64,000 nt of DNA from Eubacterium sp. ER2 (GTDB lineage Bacteria; Bacillota; Clostridia; Lachnospirales; Lachnospiraceae): the NCBI RefSeq assembly GCF_000765215.1, contig NZ_JPJE01000021.1, forward strand, positions 60,639 to 124,638. The letters are read 5' to 3'. Positions 50,474 to 59,843 of this stretch are shown one piece after another. The notes under the pieces were generated by a model that did no database searches, was not told the DNA's origin, and saw nothing but the letters and a program-made list of their open reading frames with translations. The translations under genes were made by a program, and so were the position numbers. Positions within the stretch are counted from its first letter, which is position 1, and each line of letters starts with the position of its first letter.

Positions 50474-51327
50474 ATGCCCCCTCCTGCGTTTGAACGACTG
50501 CCGTCGGCGTGCTGCTGCCGGTACTTGATGGGCGTCATGCCGTACTTTTTGCGGAAAGCCTGGGTAAAGTAGGACTGAGAAGAAAAGCCCACCGTAGACG
50601 ATATGGAAGAGATGGAGTGGTCCGTGTCCTTCAGCAGTGTGCAGGCAGCTTCCATCCGCCGCTGGTTCAGGTACTGGATGGGTGACTGGCCGGTGTACTT
50701 GGCGAAAGAGTGAGCCATGTAGTACTTGTTCATGTGGGTCAGCTCTGTCAGCGTGTCCAGCGTGATGGGATCTGAGTAGTTGATGTCCAGATACTCTTTG
50801 ATCCGGGCGCACTCCTTTGTCATGTAGGTGGAGGTGATGGGCACCGGGATCACGTGCTGATAGCGGACGATGCGCAGGATCAGGATCTCCAGCAGATCCT
50901 GGCAGATCTTGTCAGAACCGTAGGAGGGATTCCTCACCTCGTAGAGCATCTGCGCAAAGAGGTCTGCGATCAGAGACTTATTGCTGAAATTACAGAAGAC
51001 CTGTACGCAGGTTTTTTTGTTTGCCGGCTGGAAGGAGATGCCCTCCACTCCGATGACATAGTACTCCAGTGGAGTGCCCTTGATAGACTGTTCCGTGTGT
51101 TCCATGTATGGGGGGATGATGACCAGGTCCCCCGTTCGGATATGATACTTTTCGTCGTGGAAGAGGAAGTTCCCCTCCCCGTTTACCACGAAGAAAAGCT
51201 CGGTGAAATGATGTGTGTGGAAAACGCTCTGCCAGTCCTTTTCGTCCTTGGACAGAGAAACGGACAGAAGACGGGCATTCAGCTTGTCAATGTTTGTGGG
51301 CTTGATAGCGTATTATCTGTGACTCAT
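50470..51327 (-). pseudogene. AraC-family regulator interrupted by an in-frame stop at codon 5
   Basis: An ATG at 51327 has AGGAGAGG just upstream and begins MSHR, but the next codon is TAA (plus 51313-51315). The same frame then continues with AraC sequence: 'YAIKPTNIDKLNARLLSVSL', 'HTHHFTELFFVVNGEGNFLF' (cupin sensor with metal-type histidines) and two HTH motifs ('LDTLTELTHMNKYYMAHSFAKYTG', 'ISSISSTVGFSSQSYFTQAFRKKYG') to the end at 50470. The remainder is intact. Either the gene is freshly inactivated, or translation restarts (GTG at 51189 would cut off most of the cupin). It lies 16 bases after the sulfatase gene on the same strand and is the only local regulator of the locus. Confidence 0.7.
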
Positions 51328-51343
51328 AGGTCCTCTCCTCTGC

Positions 51344-52804
51344 TCAGATGTTTCGGGTGTGCTCCATTGTCTCCGGATAGGGCCTGCCGGGAATCAGGAC
51401 TTTTCCGTCTGTAAATCCTTCAGGCCGGTCTTTCAGGGACTCGATCAGGCAGGACCGGAGAAAGGAAATCCTTTCTTTTGCTGTGCTTTCGTTTATCAGA
51501 TCCGTCAGTTCATGGGGATCTTCCCTCAGGTTAAAATACTGTTCCCGGCCTGTGGCGGAGTGCCAGATGTACTTGTCAGTCTCCGTGACGATCCAGTGGT
51601 TGGAAAAGTCGCCGTAGGAGTGCTCTCCGTGAAGCCATGGCCGTACGGACCCGGAGGGATCGGACAGGAGGGGCAGAAGATCTTTGCCGTCCACGGAGTC
51701 CGGGATATCGGCTCCTGCCGCAGAAAGGAGGGTGGGCATCACGTCCCTGAGTTCCACCACGCCGTGGCACACGCTGGAAGGCTTAAGATCCAGATGGACA
51801 TTTTTGCCGGCCCAGACAAAGAAGGGAACACGGCAGCTTCCCTCGTAGGGGCGGGATTTCCGGAACATGTGGTGGTCGCAGAGCTCTTCCCCGTGGTCTG
51901 AGGTGAAGAGGATGATGGTGTCATCATACACTTCCTGCTCCACAAGAGCCATGATGAGCCTGCCGATCTGGTGGTCCAGGTGGGTGATGCAGGCGTAGTA
52001 GCCGATCTGTGCCTGGCGGATCAGCTCTTTGTCAGCCGGGCCAGTCTTGGAGTCAAAGATACGCCCTTCCCGGCGGAGATACTCATCGCTCTCCCAGGTG
52101 CCCACAAAAGGCGGACGCAGATCCTTGTCCCGGTACAGGTCGAAATAGTACTGGGGGGCATCAAAAGGCGGGTGGGGCCGCAGGTAGGAGGCCATCAGGA
52201 AGAAGGGCTGGTCCGGATCTCTCCTGCGGAGAAAATCCAGACACCGGTCTGTCACCCAGTTGGTGGGGTGGTACTTTTCCTCGTGGGTCCAGGGGCGCGC
52301 CACCCAGCTGTTGCAGTCAATGCCTGTGTCCGTCACATCGGCATCGGCGCCCAGCTCCTTTTTCAGCCAGTAGAAATAGTCGTCCGCCACAAGCTGTGAC
52401 TCCCGGTATGGCACGTTTCCGTACCTGGCCGCATGGAGGTAGCCGTCGTGGAGATCGACATTGTTGAAGCCCAGATAGTTGCGCAGGGGATGGACATGCA
52501 TCTTTCCCACACACTGGGTGTAGTAGCCGGCCTTTGTGAGCTCGCCTGCCAGGGTGTGCTCATACCGCCAGGGGATGCTGTCCTCGTATCCCACACGGCC
52601 GTGGTGGCTCTGTTCCATGCCGGTGTGGAGGGCGGCGCGGGCGGCGATGCAGCTTGGGCAGGCGCTGTAGGCCCGGTCAAAGGCAACGCCCCGGGAGGCC
52701 AGGGTGTCCAGGTAGGGAGTCTTTACGTCCGGGTGTCCCGCATAGCCCAGAGCATCGCCGCGGAGCTGGTCTGTCATAAGTAAAATAATATTTGGTTGTC
52801 TCAT
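51344..52804 (-). CDS. Cys-type sulfatase, cytosolic
   Basis: A 486-residue alkaline-phosphatase-fold sulfatase, from ATG 52804 after AAGGAGAG. There is no signal peptide; it begins at the domain itself, 'MRQPNIILLMTDQLRGDALG' with metal-binding Asp. The formylglycine site is Cys52-I-A-A-Arg56, the C-x-A-x-R variant of C-x-P-x-R. 'FTSDHGEELCDHHMFRKSRPYEGSCRVPF' gives the second metal site. The text resembles arylsulfatase/phosphonate-monoester-hydrolase-like enzymes that in gut bacteria remove sulfate from GlcNAc-6S or related sugars; the exact target is unknown. It is cotranscribed with the AraC gene and opposite the maturase. Confidence 0.88.
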   Translation of the reverse strand: MRQPNIILLMTDQLRGDALGYAGHPDVKTPYLDTLASRGVAFDRAYSACPSCIAARAALHTGMEQSHHGRVGYEDSIPWRYEHTLAGELTKAGYYTQCVGKMHVHPLRNYLGFNNVDLHDGYLHAARYGNVPYRESQLVADDYFYWLKKELGADADVTDTGIDCNSWVARPWTHEEKYHPTNWVTDRCLDFLRRRDPDQPFFLMASYLRPHPPFDAPQYYFDLYRDKDLRPPFVGTWESDEYLRREGRIFDSKTGPADKELIRQAQIGYYACITHLDHQIGRLIMALVEQEVYDDTIILFTSDHGEELCDHHMFRKSRPYEGSCRVPFFVWAGKNVHLDLKPSSVCHGVVELRDVMPTLLSAAGADIPDSVDGKDLLPLLSDPSGSVRPWLHGEHSYGDFSNHWIVTETDKYIWHSATGREQYFNLREDPHELTDLINESTAKERISFLRSCLIESLKDRPEGFTDGKVLIPGRPYPETMEHTRNI

Positions 52805-53018
52805 AATCTCTCCTTCATCTCGCAAATACAAATCTTATGGGAAATTATATCTACCATAATACATTCCCGGGGGAAAAGCAAGCGGGTGGGGCGAATGCAG
52901 GAGAGATTTTCTGTGGCTGAAAAGAGAAAAACAGAGTATAATGTAGGGACAATGTGCGGCGTACGCCGCATTCTGAGGAGATTATCAAAAGACAGAATAG
53001 TAGAAGGGAGAAAAGAAA

Positions 53019-53819
53019 ATGGGTATGGTATTTATATTTTTTGCAGTCAGCATCCTGTCCTGCACGGCAGGGTCCATCTGCGGGATCGGAGGGGGCGTTA
53101 TTATTAAGCCGGTGCTGGATGCCACAGGGATCATGGGGGTGAGCAGCATCAGCTTTCTGTCGGGGTGCACAGTGCTTGCCATGTCCCTTGTGTCTGTCTG
53201 GAAAAATCTGCGGGCCGGGACGGCGAAGATGGATGTGGGGATCTCTACGGCCCTGGCTGTGGGAGCGGCGGCCGGCGGTGTGGCCGGGAAGGCTATGTTC
53301 CAGAGCCTGAAAAACGCAGTGGGGGATGAAAACCTTGTGGGCATGACCCAGGCGCTGGTCCTCATCGTGATCACGCTGGGCACGCTGGTCTACACGATCT
53401 GCAAGGAGAAGATCCGCACAAAACACTGCCGCCAGATCTGGCTCTGTGTGCTGATCGGCCTTGTGCTGGGGATCATGTCCAGCTTCCTGGGGATCGGGGG
53501 AGGTCCCATCAATCTGGTGGTGCTCGGGTACTTCTTTTCTATGTCCACCAAGGAGGCGGCTCTTTCTTCCCTCTACATCATCCTGTTCTCACAGATTACC
53601 AGCTTTGTGCAGACCTGTGTGACAGGGACGATCCCGGATGTGGAGCTGGTCTACCTGGTCTTCATGATCATAGGAGGCGTCCTGGGAGGAACCATCGGGA
53701 GCAGGATCAACAAGAAGATCAGCGAGAAAGGTGTGGACAGGCTCTTTATCTTTCTCATGGCGGTGATCGTTGTAATCAATATCTACAATGCGATAAAATT
53801 TGGAGTGGCTGCCTTCTAG
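53019..53819 (+). CDS. TauE/SafE-family sulfite/sulfate exporter
   Basis: A 266-residue membrane protein with about eight helices in two related halves. Each half has the family glycine motif: 'GSICGIGGGVIIKPVL' and 'SSFLGIGGGPINLVVLGYFF'. TauE/SafE proteins move sulfite, sulfoacetate or related anions outward. Between sulfatase genes it plausibly disposes of sulfate or sulfite set free in the cytosol. It is divergent from the sulfatase at 52804 across a 214-base gap, with AAGGGAG before its ATG. Substrate is inferred from context only. Confidence 0.8.
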   Translation: MGMVFIFFAVSILSCTAGSICGIGGGVIIKPVLDATGIMGVSSISFLSGCTVLAMSLVSVWKNLRAGTAKMDVGISTALAVGAAAGGVAGKAMFQSLKNAVGDENLVGMTQALVLIVITLGTLVYTICKEKIRTKHCRQIWLCVLIGLVLGIMSSFLGIGGGPINLVVLGYFFSMSTKEAALSSLYIILFSQITSFVQTCVTGTIPDVELVYLVFMIIGGVLGGTIGSRINKKISEKGVDRLFIFLMAVIVVINIYNAIKFGVAAF

Positions 53820-53846
53820 GCAGCCACTCCTTTTATAAATTCTGCT

Positions 53847-54767
53847 CTATTTTTTGGACAGATCTGTGTATTCCTGGAAGGGGATGGTCAGCAGACCGTC
53901 CTGGATCTGAATGGGGAGGATACTGTAGCCGGATTCCTTCAGGTTCTCGGGTTTCCAGTGATCCAGCATAAGATAGTGCACACCGTCTTTCTCGAAAATG
54001 TAGGTGCTCTGTCCGAAGAAAGTCTGGCGGGCATGCTCGCCCACGCAGGGATTGTCGATCAGTTTCCAGCCGGACAGGACCGTGGGGGATGTGGCGAAGA
54101 GGGCGTTGTTTGGATCCCAGCCTGTACAGCCGGAGGTGATCATGTAGTATACGCCGTCTTTCTCAAAAAGGGCCGGAGCCTCCCGCTCCTGCTCGACAAA
54201 AGCTTTTCCGTACACGCCGTCCACATCCAGATAGTCCTCTGTGAGCCTGGAGATGCGCAGGGTCTTGTTCCAGTCGGAACTGTGGATCAGGTAGGCCTTC
54301 CCGTCCCGGTCGCAGAAGAGAGTCATATCCCGGCAGTCTGAGCGGTTGGGGCGGATCCCGCGGACATAGCGGAAGGGCCCGGTGGGAGTGTCAGAGACGG
54401 CGATGCCGGCTCTGGCGTCTGTGTAGTCGGCAGAGTCCAGATGGAACCACATGACAAATTTGCCGGTCTTTTTATTGTACAGAACTTTGGGGCGCTCCCC
54501 CACTCTGTCCTTGTAGAGGTCGTGTCCCGGTTCGCCGGAGGCTTCCAGGGCCAGCCCCTCGTATGTCCAGTTCATGCAGTCCGGCGAGGAGTAGCAGGAA
54601 ATGCCGATAAAATCCACCCGGATATCGCCTGAGGGGGCGATGGATGTGGCGCCGTTCTTGTTTTCGCCGTACCAGTAGTACATCCCTTCGTGCTCCAGGA
54701 TCATGCCCCCGTGGGCCTGGATCAGTTCTCCGTTTGTGTCGTACCATGTAGAGCCGTTTTTGTTCAT
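53847..54767 (-). CDS. GH43-like glycoside hydrolase, cytosolic
   Basis: A 306-residue five-bladed beta-propeller protein without signal peptide. 'AHGGMILEHEGMYYWYGENKNG' is the opening blade. 'ERPKVLYNKKTGKFVMWFHLD', 'SRDMTLFCDRDGKAYLI'-type and 'EREAPALFEKDGVYYMITSGCTGWDPN' contain the usual Asp/Glu positions; the EAPALF glutamate is the expected general acid. The pattern is that of GH43 subfamilies acting on galactans (exo-beta-1,3-galactanase-like). A role on Gal-containing mucin chains is inferred. AAAGGAG precedes ATG 54767. It is divergent from the GH20 gene across 137 bases. Confidence 0.65.
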   Translation of the reverse strand: MNKNGSTWYDTNGELIQAHGGMILEHEGMYYWYGENKNGATSIAPSGDIRVDFIGISCYSSPDCMNWTYEGLALEASGEPGHDLYKDRVGERPKVLYNKKTGKFVMWFHLDSADYTDARAGIAVSDTPTGPFRYVRGIRPNRSDCRDMTLFCDRDGKAYLIHSSDWNKTLRISRLTEDYLDVDGVYGKAFVEQEREAPALFEKDGVYYMITSGCTGWDPNNALFATSPTVLSGWKLIDNPCVGEHARQTFFGQSTYIFEKDGVHYLMLDHWKPENLKESGYSILPIQIQDGLLTIPFQEYTDLSKK

Positions 54768-54904
54768 TGCAGATCTCCTTTACTTTTTGGTGTTGAATTC
54801 GTATATAAACCGTGATAAAACATTAGTCACAGGGCAAGGCCCTTTGCCCCATCATCTTAATATACTTGCACTGCAAAAGCAAGTGAAAAGAAAAGGAGAA
54901 GACT

Positions 54905-56815
54905 ATGAGAATTAAGATCAGAGGAACCGAGGACCGCACAGGAGGTCTGCAGATACAGCCGATCCGCGACATACTGGAGGAGAGAGGACACGAGACGGCA
55001 AAAGACGGGATGGAGGGGGACCTCTGCATCCATTTTACAAGAGCTGACGAGAAGGGATACAGCGTCGCAAAGTCGGGGAGAGACGTGTACATTTCCTGGC
55101 ATACGCGCCCCGAGGCTTTCCGGGCGCTGGGAAAGGCCCTGGAACATGCGGGGAAAGAGAAGTGGAGAGATGAGAACAAAGGAACGCAGGGGAACACAGG
55201 ACTTATGTTTGACTGCTCAAGAAACGGCGTCCTCAAGGTGGAGGCGGTCAAGGAGATGATCCGCCAGGCGGCTCTCATGGGACTGGACTGGCTGCTCCTC
55301 TACACGGAGGACACCTACGAGGTGGAGGGGTATCCCTGCTTCGGCGCCCTCAGGGGCAGGTATACGAAGGAGGAGATACGGGAGTGCGATGCCTACGCGG
55401 CGCAGTTCGGCATTGAGATGATCCCCTGCATCCAGACACTGGCTCACCTGCGTACAGCCCTGCGTTGGCCGGCCATGGAAAAATACAGGGACGATGCGGA
55501 CATCCTGCTGGCTGAGGAGGAGAGGACCTACCGGCTGATCGATGCCATGCTGGCCTCTGTCAAGGATATGTACCGATCAAAGAGGATCCACCTGGGCATG
55601 GACGAGGCGTTCTACCTGGGCTACGGAAACTACCGGAGGATCCACGGGGAAGTGAAGCAGGGAGAGCTGATCCGCAGGCATCTGGACAGGGTGATGGAGA
55701 TCTGTGAAAAATACGGCCTGGAGCCCATGATCTGGAGCGATATGTTCTTTGTGACGCCGGGAGGCGGAGACTATTACAATGTGCCCGCAGACTATGAGTG
55801 GCCGGACAGCGAGAAGCCGGACCGGAGAGTTACTCTTGTATACTGGGACTATGAGGGACATGATGAGGACAGATACACAAGGATGGCTACGCTCCACAAA
55901 AAACTGACAGATCAGGTGTGCTTTGCCGGGGGAGCCTGGATCTGGAACGGGCTTGCGCCCAACTATGCCCAGGCCATGGACGCCACGAAGAAGGCTTTTC
56001 TCGGCCTGGAGGACACGGGCGTGACAGACAGCTTCTGCACCCTCTGGCTGGACAACGGGGCTGAGACGCCCATGCGGGCCGGGCTTCCTATGGCAGCTTT
56101 CTACAGCAGATGTGCCTACGGCGAGTCCACAGATCCGGAGGAGATGGAAAGCTGGTTTAAGATGCTCTGCGGCGAGTCCTACCAGGATATGCTCCTCTTT
56201 GACAGGTTGGACCATATACCGGGAACTGGCGTGTACAATGAGGGATTCGCCAACCCCTCCAAGCAGATCTTCTATCAGGATCCCCTGACCGGCGTCTTCG
56301 ACGGGCAGTATGCGGGAACGGGGCTGGATGTGTATTACGCGGAGACGGCAAAGCTGTTGAAAAAGGCACAGAAGCGTGCGGGTAAACTGGAAAAGCTGTT
56401 CCGCTACTACAGGCTGCTGGCCAGCGTCGACGCCGGGAAGTGTGAGCTGGGTGAGAAGATCCGTGGCGCCTACCTGTCCGGAGACAGGGCTGCTCTGGCC
56501 CGGATCGCAGAAAAGGAGATGCCGGATCTCAGGAAGAAGGTGCAGAAAATGCATGCACTGAGAGAGCAGATGTGGCAGGAGGAGTTCAAGCCCAACGGCT
56601 ATGAGGTGATGGATGTGCGCATGGCCGGCGTGGAGATCAGGCTGAAGTCCGCCCGCAGGCGTATCCTGGATTATCTGGACGGAAAGATCCCATCCCTGCC
56701 GGAGCTTGAGGAGGAGAGACTCCCTTATTTCACCAATGAAGAGGGAAAAAATGCGTCCGGAAAGTGCAATTTGTGGGAAAATATCGTAAGTGCGGCGAAC
56801 ATCTGCGGCGTGTAA
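54905..56815 (+). CDS. GH20 beta-N-acetylhexosaminidase-like enzyme, cytosolic
   Basis: A 636-residue GH20 enzyme lacking a signal peptide. After an N-terminal alpha/beta domain (1-100) the barrel begins 'DCSRNGVLKVEAVKEMIRQAALMGLDWLLLYTEDTYE'. The catalytic Asp-Glu pair is Asp233-Glu234 ('IHLGMDEAFYLG'), where Asp positions the substrate acetamido group. The C-terminal 230 residues are helical. It resembles the intracellular GcnA/GH20C-like clade of streptococci that acts on N-acetylhexosaminides, in some members on sulfated GlcNAc. The start at 54905 follows AAAAGGAG. It releases GlcNAc, GalNAc or 6-sulfated forms from imported chains. Confidence 0.82.
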   Translation: MRIKIRGTEDRTGGLQIQPIRDILEERGHETAKDGMEGDLCIHFTRADEKGYSVAKSGRDVYISWHTRPEAFRALGKALEHAGKEKWRDENKGTQGNTGLMFDCSRNGVLKVEAVKEMIRQAALMGLDWLLLYTEDTYEVEGYPCFGALRGRYTKEEIRECDAYAAQFGIEMIPCIQTLAHLRTALRWPAMEKYRDDADILLAEEERTYRLIDAMLASVKDMYRSKRIHLGMDEAFYLGYGNYRRIHGEVKQGELIRRHLDRVMEICEKYGLEPMIWSDMFFVTPGGGDYYNVPADYEWPDSEKPDRRVTLVYWDYEGHDEDRYTRMATLHKKLTDQVCFAGGAWIWNGLAPNYAQAMDATKKAFLGLEDTGVTDSFCTLWLDNGAETPMRAGLPMAAFYSRCAYGESTDPEEMESWFKMLCGESYQDMLLFDRLDHIPGTGVYNEGFANPSKQIFYQDPLTGVFDGQYAGTGLDVYYAETAKLLKKAQKRAGKLEKLFRYYRLLASVDAGKCELGEKIRGAYLSGDRAALARIAEKEMPDLRKKVQKMHALREQMWQEEFKPNGYEVMDVRMAGVEIRLKSARRRILDYLDGKIPSLPELEEERLPYFTNEEGKNASGKCNLWENIVSAANICGV

Positions 56816-56836
56816 TTGTGTAAAATGTAGTGAATG

Positions 56837-56865
56837 TTGACGAAAAACATTTATTTTTGTAAATA
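56837..56865 (+). promoter_or_regulatory. Possible promoter of the beta-helix/ABC operon
   Basis: TTGACG (56837-56842) and TAAATA (56860-56865), spacer 17. The -35 matches the GH112 promoter, and both are preceded by an AAAATGTA sequence (about 56821 and 47013), hinting at shared control. A second TATAAT lies near 56938-56943 without a clear -35. Confidence 0.4.
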
Positions 56866-57005
56866 GAATGCACAAAAAAAGCAAGAACTATAAAAAAAGG
56901 AGCAAAAGAAAGATAGAAACGGCTAAAGGGGATAGCTATAATACAGATATAAGCTGACAGACGGCTTAGAGGTTCATAGGCAGTAAATTGCGGACAGGAG
57001 GAGAC

Positions 57006-58529
57006 ATGGACGGAAGGAAGATTTATTACGTCAGCACCCTGCGGGGGGATGACAACAACGATGGCTTGTCAGAGGAGACACCTTTTCGGAGCCTGAGAAA
57101 AGTAGCCGGACAGAAAAGAGAGACGGGTGATATGATCCTTCTGGAGCGGGGCTCCGTCTTCCAGGAAGAGTACCTCCACATATACGAGGGAGGCACCAGG
57201 GAGCATCCTGTTGTAGTAGACGCGTATGGACAGGGAGAGATGCCGGTGATAGCGGCAGAGGGAAGCGGCCTTTGGTATCAGAACTACGGAGCGCCTCTCG
57301 ACAGCCCGGCCCACGTGTGGAAAGGGTATGTATCATCTGCAGTGCTTCTCTACGATGCGGAGTACATCACGGTGCGGAACATTGAGATCACCAACAGCAC
57401 CCTCCGGGAGGGAGAGGTGTACAACCAGGGGGATCTGATGAACCGGACAGGCGTCAGCATTGTGGCAAAGGACAGAGGAACCCTTCACGGGATTGAGCTG
57501 GATAACCTGTATGTCCACGATGTAGACGGGAATGTATATGACAAGCATCTGAATAACGGCGGCATTTATGCCAGTGCCCTGGCGCCGGCCGACGAGAGCC
57601 GGACGGGAGTTGCCAGATACGATGGCCTTCACATCCACCACTGCCGGGTAGAGCGGTGCAGAAGATGGGGGATCGCAGCCGGATATACCTACCAGCATGG
57701 CAGGTTTACCACGCTGGAGCTGCCGGACGAAGTGGTCAGAACATACGGTTCTGTCAATGTAGTCATTGAGCACAACCGCATCCGGGAGATCGGAGGAGAC
57801 GCCATCACTCCCATGTACTGCTTCAGGCCACTGGTACAGTACAATGTATCAGAACATGTGGCCCTCGATATGAACGAGGATGTGTACACCGAGGCAGGAG
57901 AGCGGGGAGGCATGGTCGCGGCGGCCATATGGCCCTGGAAATGCAAAACAGCGCTCTTTCAGTACAACGAAGCGTCGCACACACACTTCAACCAGGACGG
58001 GGAAGCCTGGGACGCGGACTCGGGAGACGGCACCATCTACCAGTATAACTACAGCCACGACAACGAGGGCGGATGTGTCATGTTCTGCGAGGGAGAGAGT
58101 GTCAACAACATTTTCCGCTATAACATCAGCGTCAATGACGGCATAGAGAGATCGGGAGTCGTCACTCCGGTGCGGAACATAGACGCGCACATTCACAACA
58201 ACATATTCATTATACAGGAAAGCGTTCCCTTTATCCGGACCAACATGTCCGAGGGCGGAATGCTGGTAGAGAATAATCTTATTATAAATGCAGGGGATGA
58301 GGCCAGGACAGAGGACTGGCATCACCAGACTGAGAAAGCGCAGTACTGCGGAAATCTGTACGGCAACTACGCCAACATCCCGGAAGATGACCGGGAGGCA
58401 AAGGATGCGCAGAGTGCAGATGTTGAAAAATGGATAAAAGGGGAAGCCGGGCTGGACTTCTATGAAGAGCATACCGGTGTCCGTCCTTATATCGGGGCCT
58501 GCTTTGCCCGAACCAAAAAGCAGAACTAA
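57006..58529 (+). CDS. Right-handed parallel beta-helix protein, cytosolic, function unknown
   Basis: A 507-residue protein starting MDGRKIYYVSTLRGDDNNDG at 57006 after GGAGGAG. That opening, followed by 'TPFRSLRKV', is typical of parallel beta-helix glycan enzymes. Repeated coils (residues about 110-440) have the N-x-I/V pattern, e.g. 'ITVRNIEITNSTLREG', 'VNVVIEHNRIREIGGDAI', 'TIYQYNYSHDNEGG' and 'NAHIHNNIF'-type ladders. Polysaccharide lyases and several glycosidase families (GH110 alpha-galactosidase, GH141 alpha-fucosidase and others) use this fold. No catalytic set is certain. It has no signal peptide, unlike most such enzymes. It leads the operon of the ABC importer, so an imported-oligosaccharide substrate is likely. 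Confidence 0.65.
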   Translation: MDGRKIYYVSTLRGDDNNDGLSEETPFRSLRKVAGQKRETGDMILLERGSVFQEEYLHIYEGGTREHPVVVDAYGQGEMPVIAAEGSGLWYQNYGAPLDSPAHVWKGYVSSAVLLYDAEYITVRNIEITNSTLREGEVYNQGDLMNRTGVSIVAKDRGTLHGIELDNLYVHDVDGNVYDKHLNNGGIYASALAPADESRTGVARYDGLHIHHCRVERCRRWGIAAGYTYQHGRFTTLELPDEVVRTYGSVNVVIEHNRIREIGGDAITPMYCFRPLVQYNVSEHVALDMNEDVYTEAGERGGMVAAAIWPWKCKTALFQYNEASHTHFNQDGEAWDADSGDGTIYQYNYSHDNEGGCVMFCEGESVNNIFRYNISVNDGIERSGVVTPVRNIDAHIHNNIFIIQESVPFIRTNMSEGGMLVENNLIINAGDEARTEDWHHQTEKAQYCGNLYGNYANIPEDDREAKDAQSADVEKWIKGEAGLDFYEEHTGVRPYIGACFARTKKQN

Positions 58530-58563
58530 AAACCCTATATTTTAAGGAAGGTGAGGTAACATT

Positions 58564-59826
58564 ATGAAAAAGAAAATTGTGAGTGTATTACTTACAACAG
58601 CCATGGTTGCAACACTGGCAGCAGGATGCGGATCTTCCGACAGCGGAAGCTCTGATTCGGGCTCCAGCGACAGCGGCAAGGAGATGACCTACTGGTCCAT
58701 GTGGAACTCCACAGAGCCCCAGGCAAAAGTCATCCAGGAAGCAGCAGATGCTTACGAGGAGGAGACAGGCATCCACATCAATATCGAGTGGAAGGGCCGT
58801 GATATGAAGACTCTCATCGGTACAGCTCTTGAGGCCGGCGAGGACATCGACCTCTTCGACGACGACTATATGCGTACTATAAGAAACACACAGGAGTATC
58901 TGACAGACCTTTCCACACTGGAGGGAGAGGAAGAGTTTGAGAGCCATGTAATGCCTGTTATCCTTGACAAGGCTAAATCATGGGGAGATGGAAAGCTCTA
59001 CGCAGTACCTTATCAGGTATACACAACAGGTGTATGGTATGACAAGGCTATGTTCGAGGAAGCTGGCGTGACAGATGTTCCGACAACATGGGATGAGTTC
59101 CTGGATGTATGCCAGAAGGTTAAAGATGCAGGATACAACCCGATCACATGTAACTCCGACTCTGCAACACTGATCTATGGCTTCCAGCTGGCAAGATACA
59201 TCGGACAGGACGCAGTTCTTGAGTGCTTCAACAACGGCGCATGGACAACTGTTCCGGAGGCTAAGAAGGCTGCAGAGGATATCGCTACATTAGTAGAAAA
59301 AGGATTCTTCTCACCCAACGCTCCGGCACAGTATCCGGATGGACAGAACGAGATCGGCTTCGGCGAGAGCTGCATGGTCCTGAACGCATCCTGGATTCCG
59401 AACGAGATCGTTCAGAACACAGGTACAGAGGTAGACTTTGGCTTCTTCCCGTGGCCGTCAGTTGAGGGCGGTGTAGACGGAGCTGAGGCATCCATGGTTG
59501 GTGCACAGGGCTTTGGTATCGTTAAAGAGAGCGATATGCAGCAGGAAGCTTTTGACTTCGCAACAATGATCGCTACAGGCGACTATGACCTTGAGATGGC
59601 TTCTTCCGTAAACTCTATCCCTGCTGATACAGAGAACACAGAGTGGCCGGATGCAATCTCCGCGGCAGAGCCTTACTTCAAGGAAATGACAAAGGCTTAC
59701 GACTGGGCAGTTGGTCTTGAGTCAAACGCTGACTTTACACCTGTTATTACTGAGAACGTAGTAAAACTGATCCAGGGCAACACCACTCCGGATGATTTCG
59801 TTCAGGCATTAGCTGATGCTCAGTAA
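58564..59826 (+). CDS. ABC transporter solute-binding lipoprotein (CUT1 type)
   Basis: A 420-residue lipoprotein. The signal peptide 'MKKKIVSVLLTTAMVATLAAGC' has the lipobox LAAGC, so Cys22 would be lipidated. A Ser/Asp/Gly linker follows. The mature domain ('MTYWSMWNSTEPQAKVIQEA', 'WYDKAMFEEAGVTDVPTTWDEFLDVC', 'GAQGFGIVKESD') is an extracellular solute-binding family 1 protein for oligosaccharides. Codons are strongly biased to favoured ones compared with its neighbours, suggesting high expression. It is separated from its permeases by an internal terminator. Confidence 0.9.
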   Translation: MKKKIVSVLLTTAMVATLAAGCGSSDSGSSDSGSSDSGKEMTYWSMWNSTEPQAKVIQEAADAYEEETGIHINIEWKGRDMKTLIGTALEAGEDIDLFDDDYMRTIRNTQEYLTDLSTLEGEEEFESHVMPVILDKAKSWGDGKLYAVPYQVYTTGVWYDKAMFEEAGVTDVPTTWDEFLDVCQKVKDAGYNPITCNSDSATLIYGFQLARYIGQDAVLECFNNGAWTTVPEAKKAAEDIATLVEKGFFSPNAPAQYPDGQNEIGFGESCMVLNASWIPNEIVQNTGTEVDFGFFPWPSVEGGVDGAEASMVGAQGFGIVKESDMQQEAFDFATMIATGDYDLEMASSVNSIPADTENTEWPDAISAAEPYFKEMTKAYDWAVGLESNADFTPVITENVVKLIQGNTTPDDFVQALADAQ

Positions 59827-59843
59827 TTAATCTGGAATTACAC

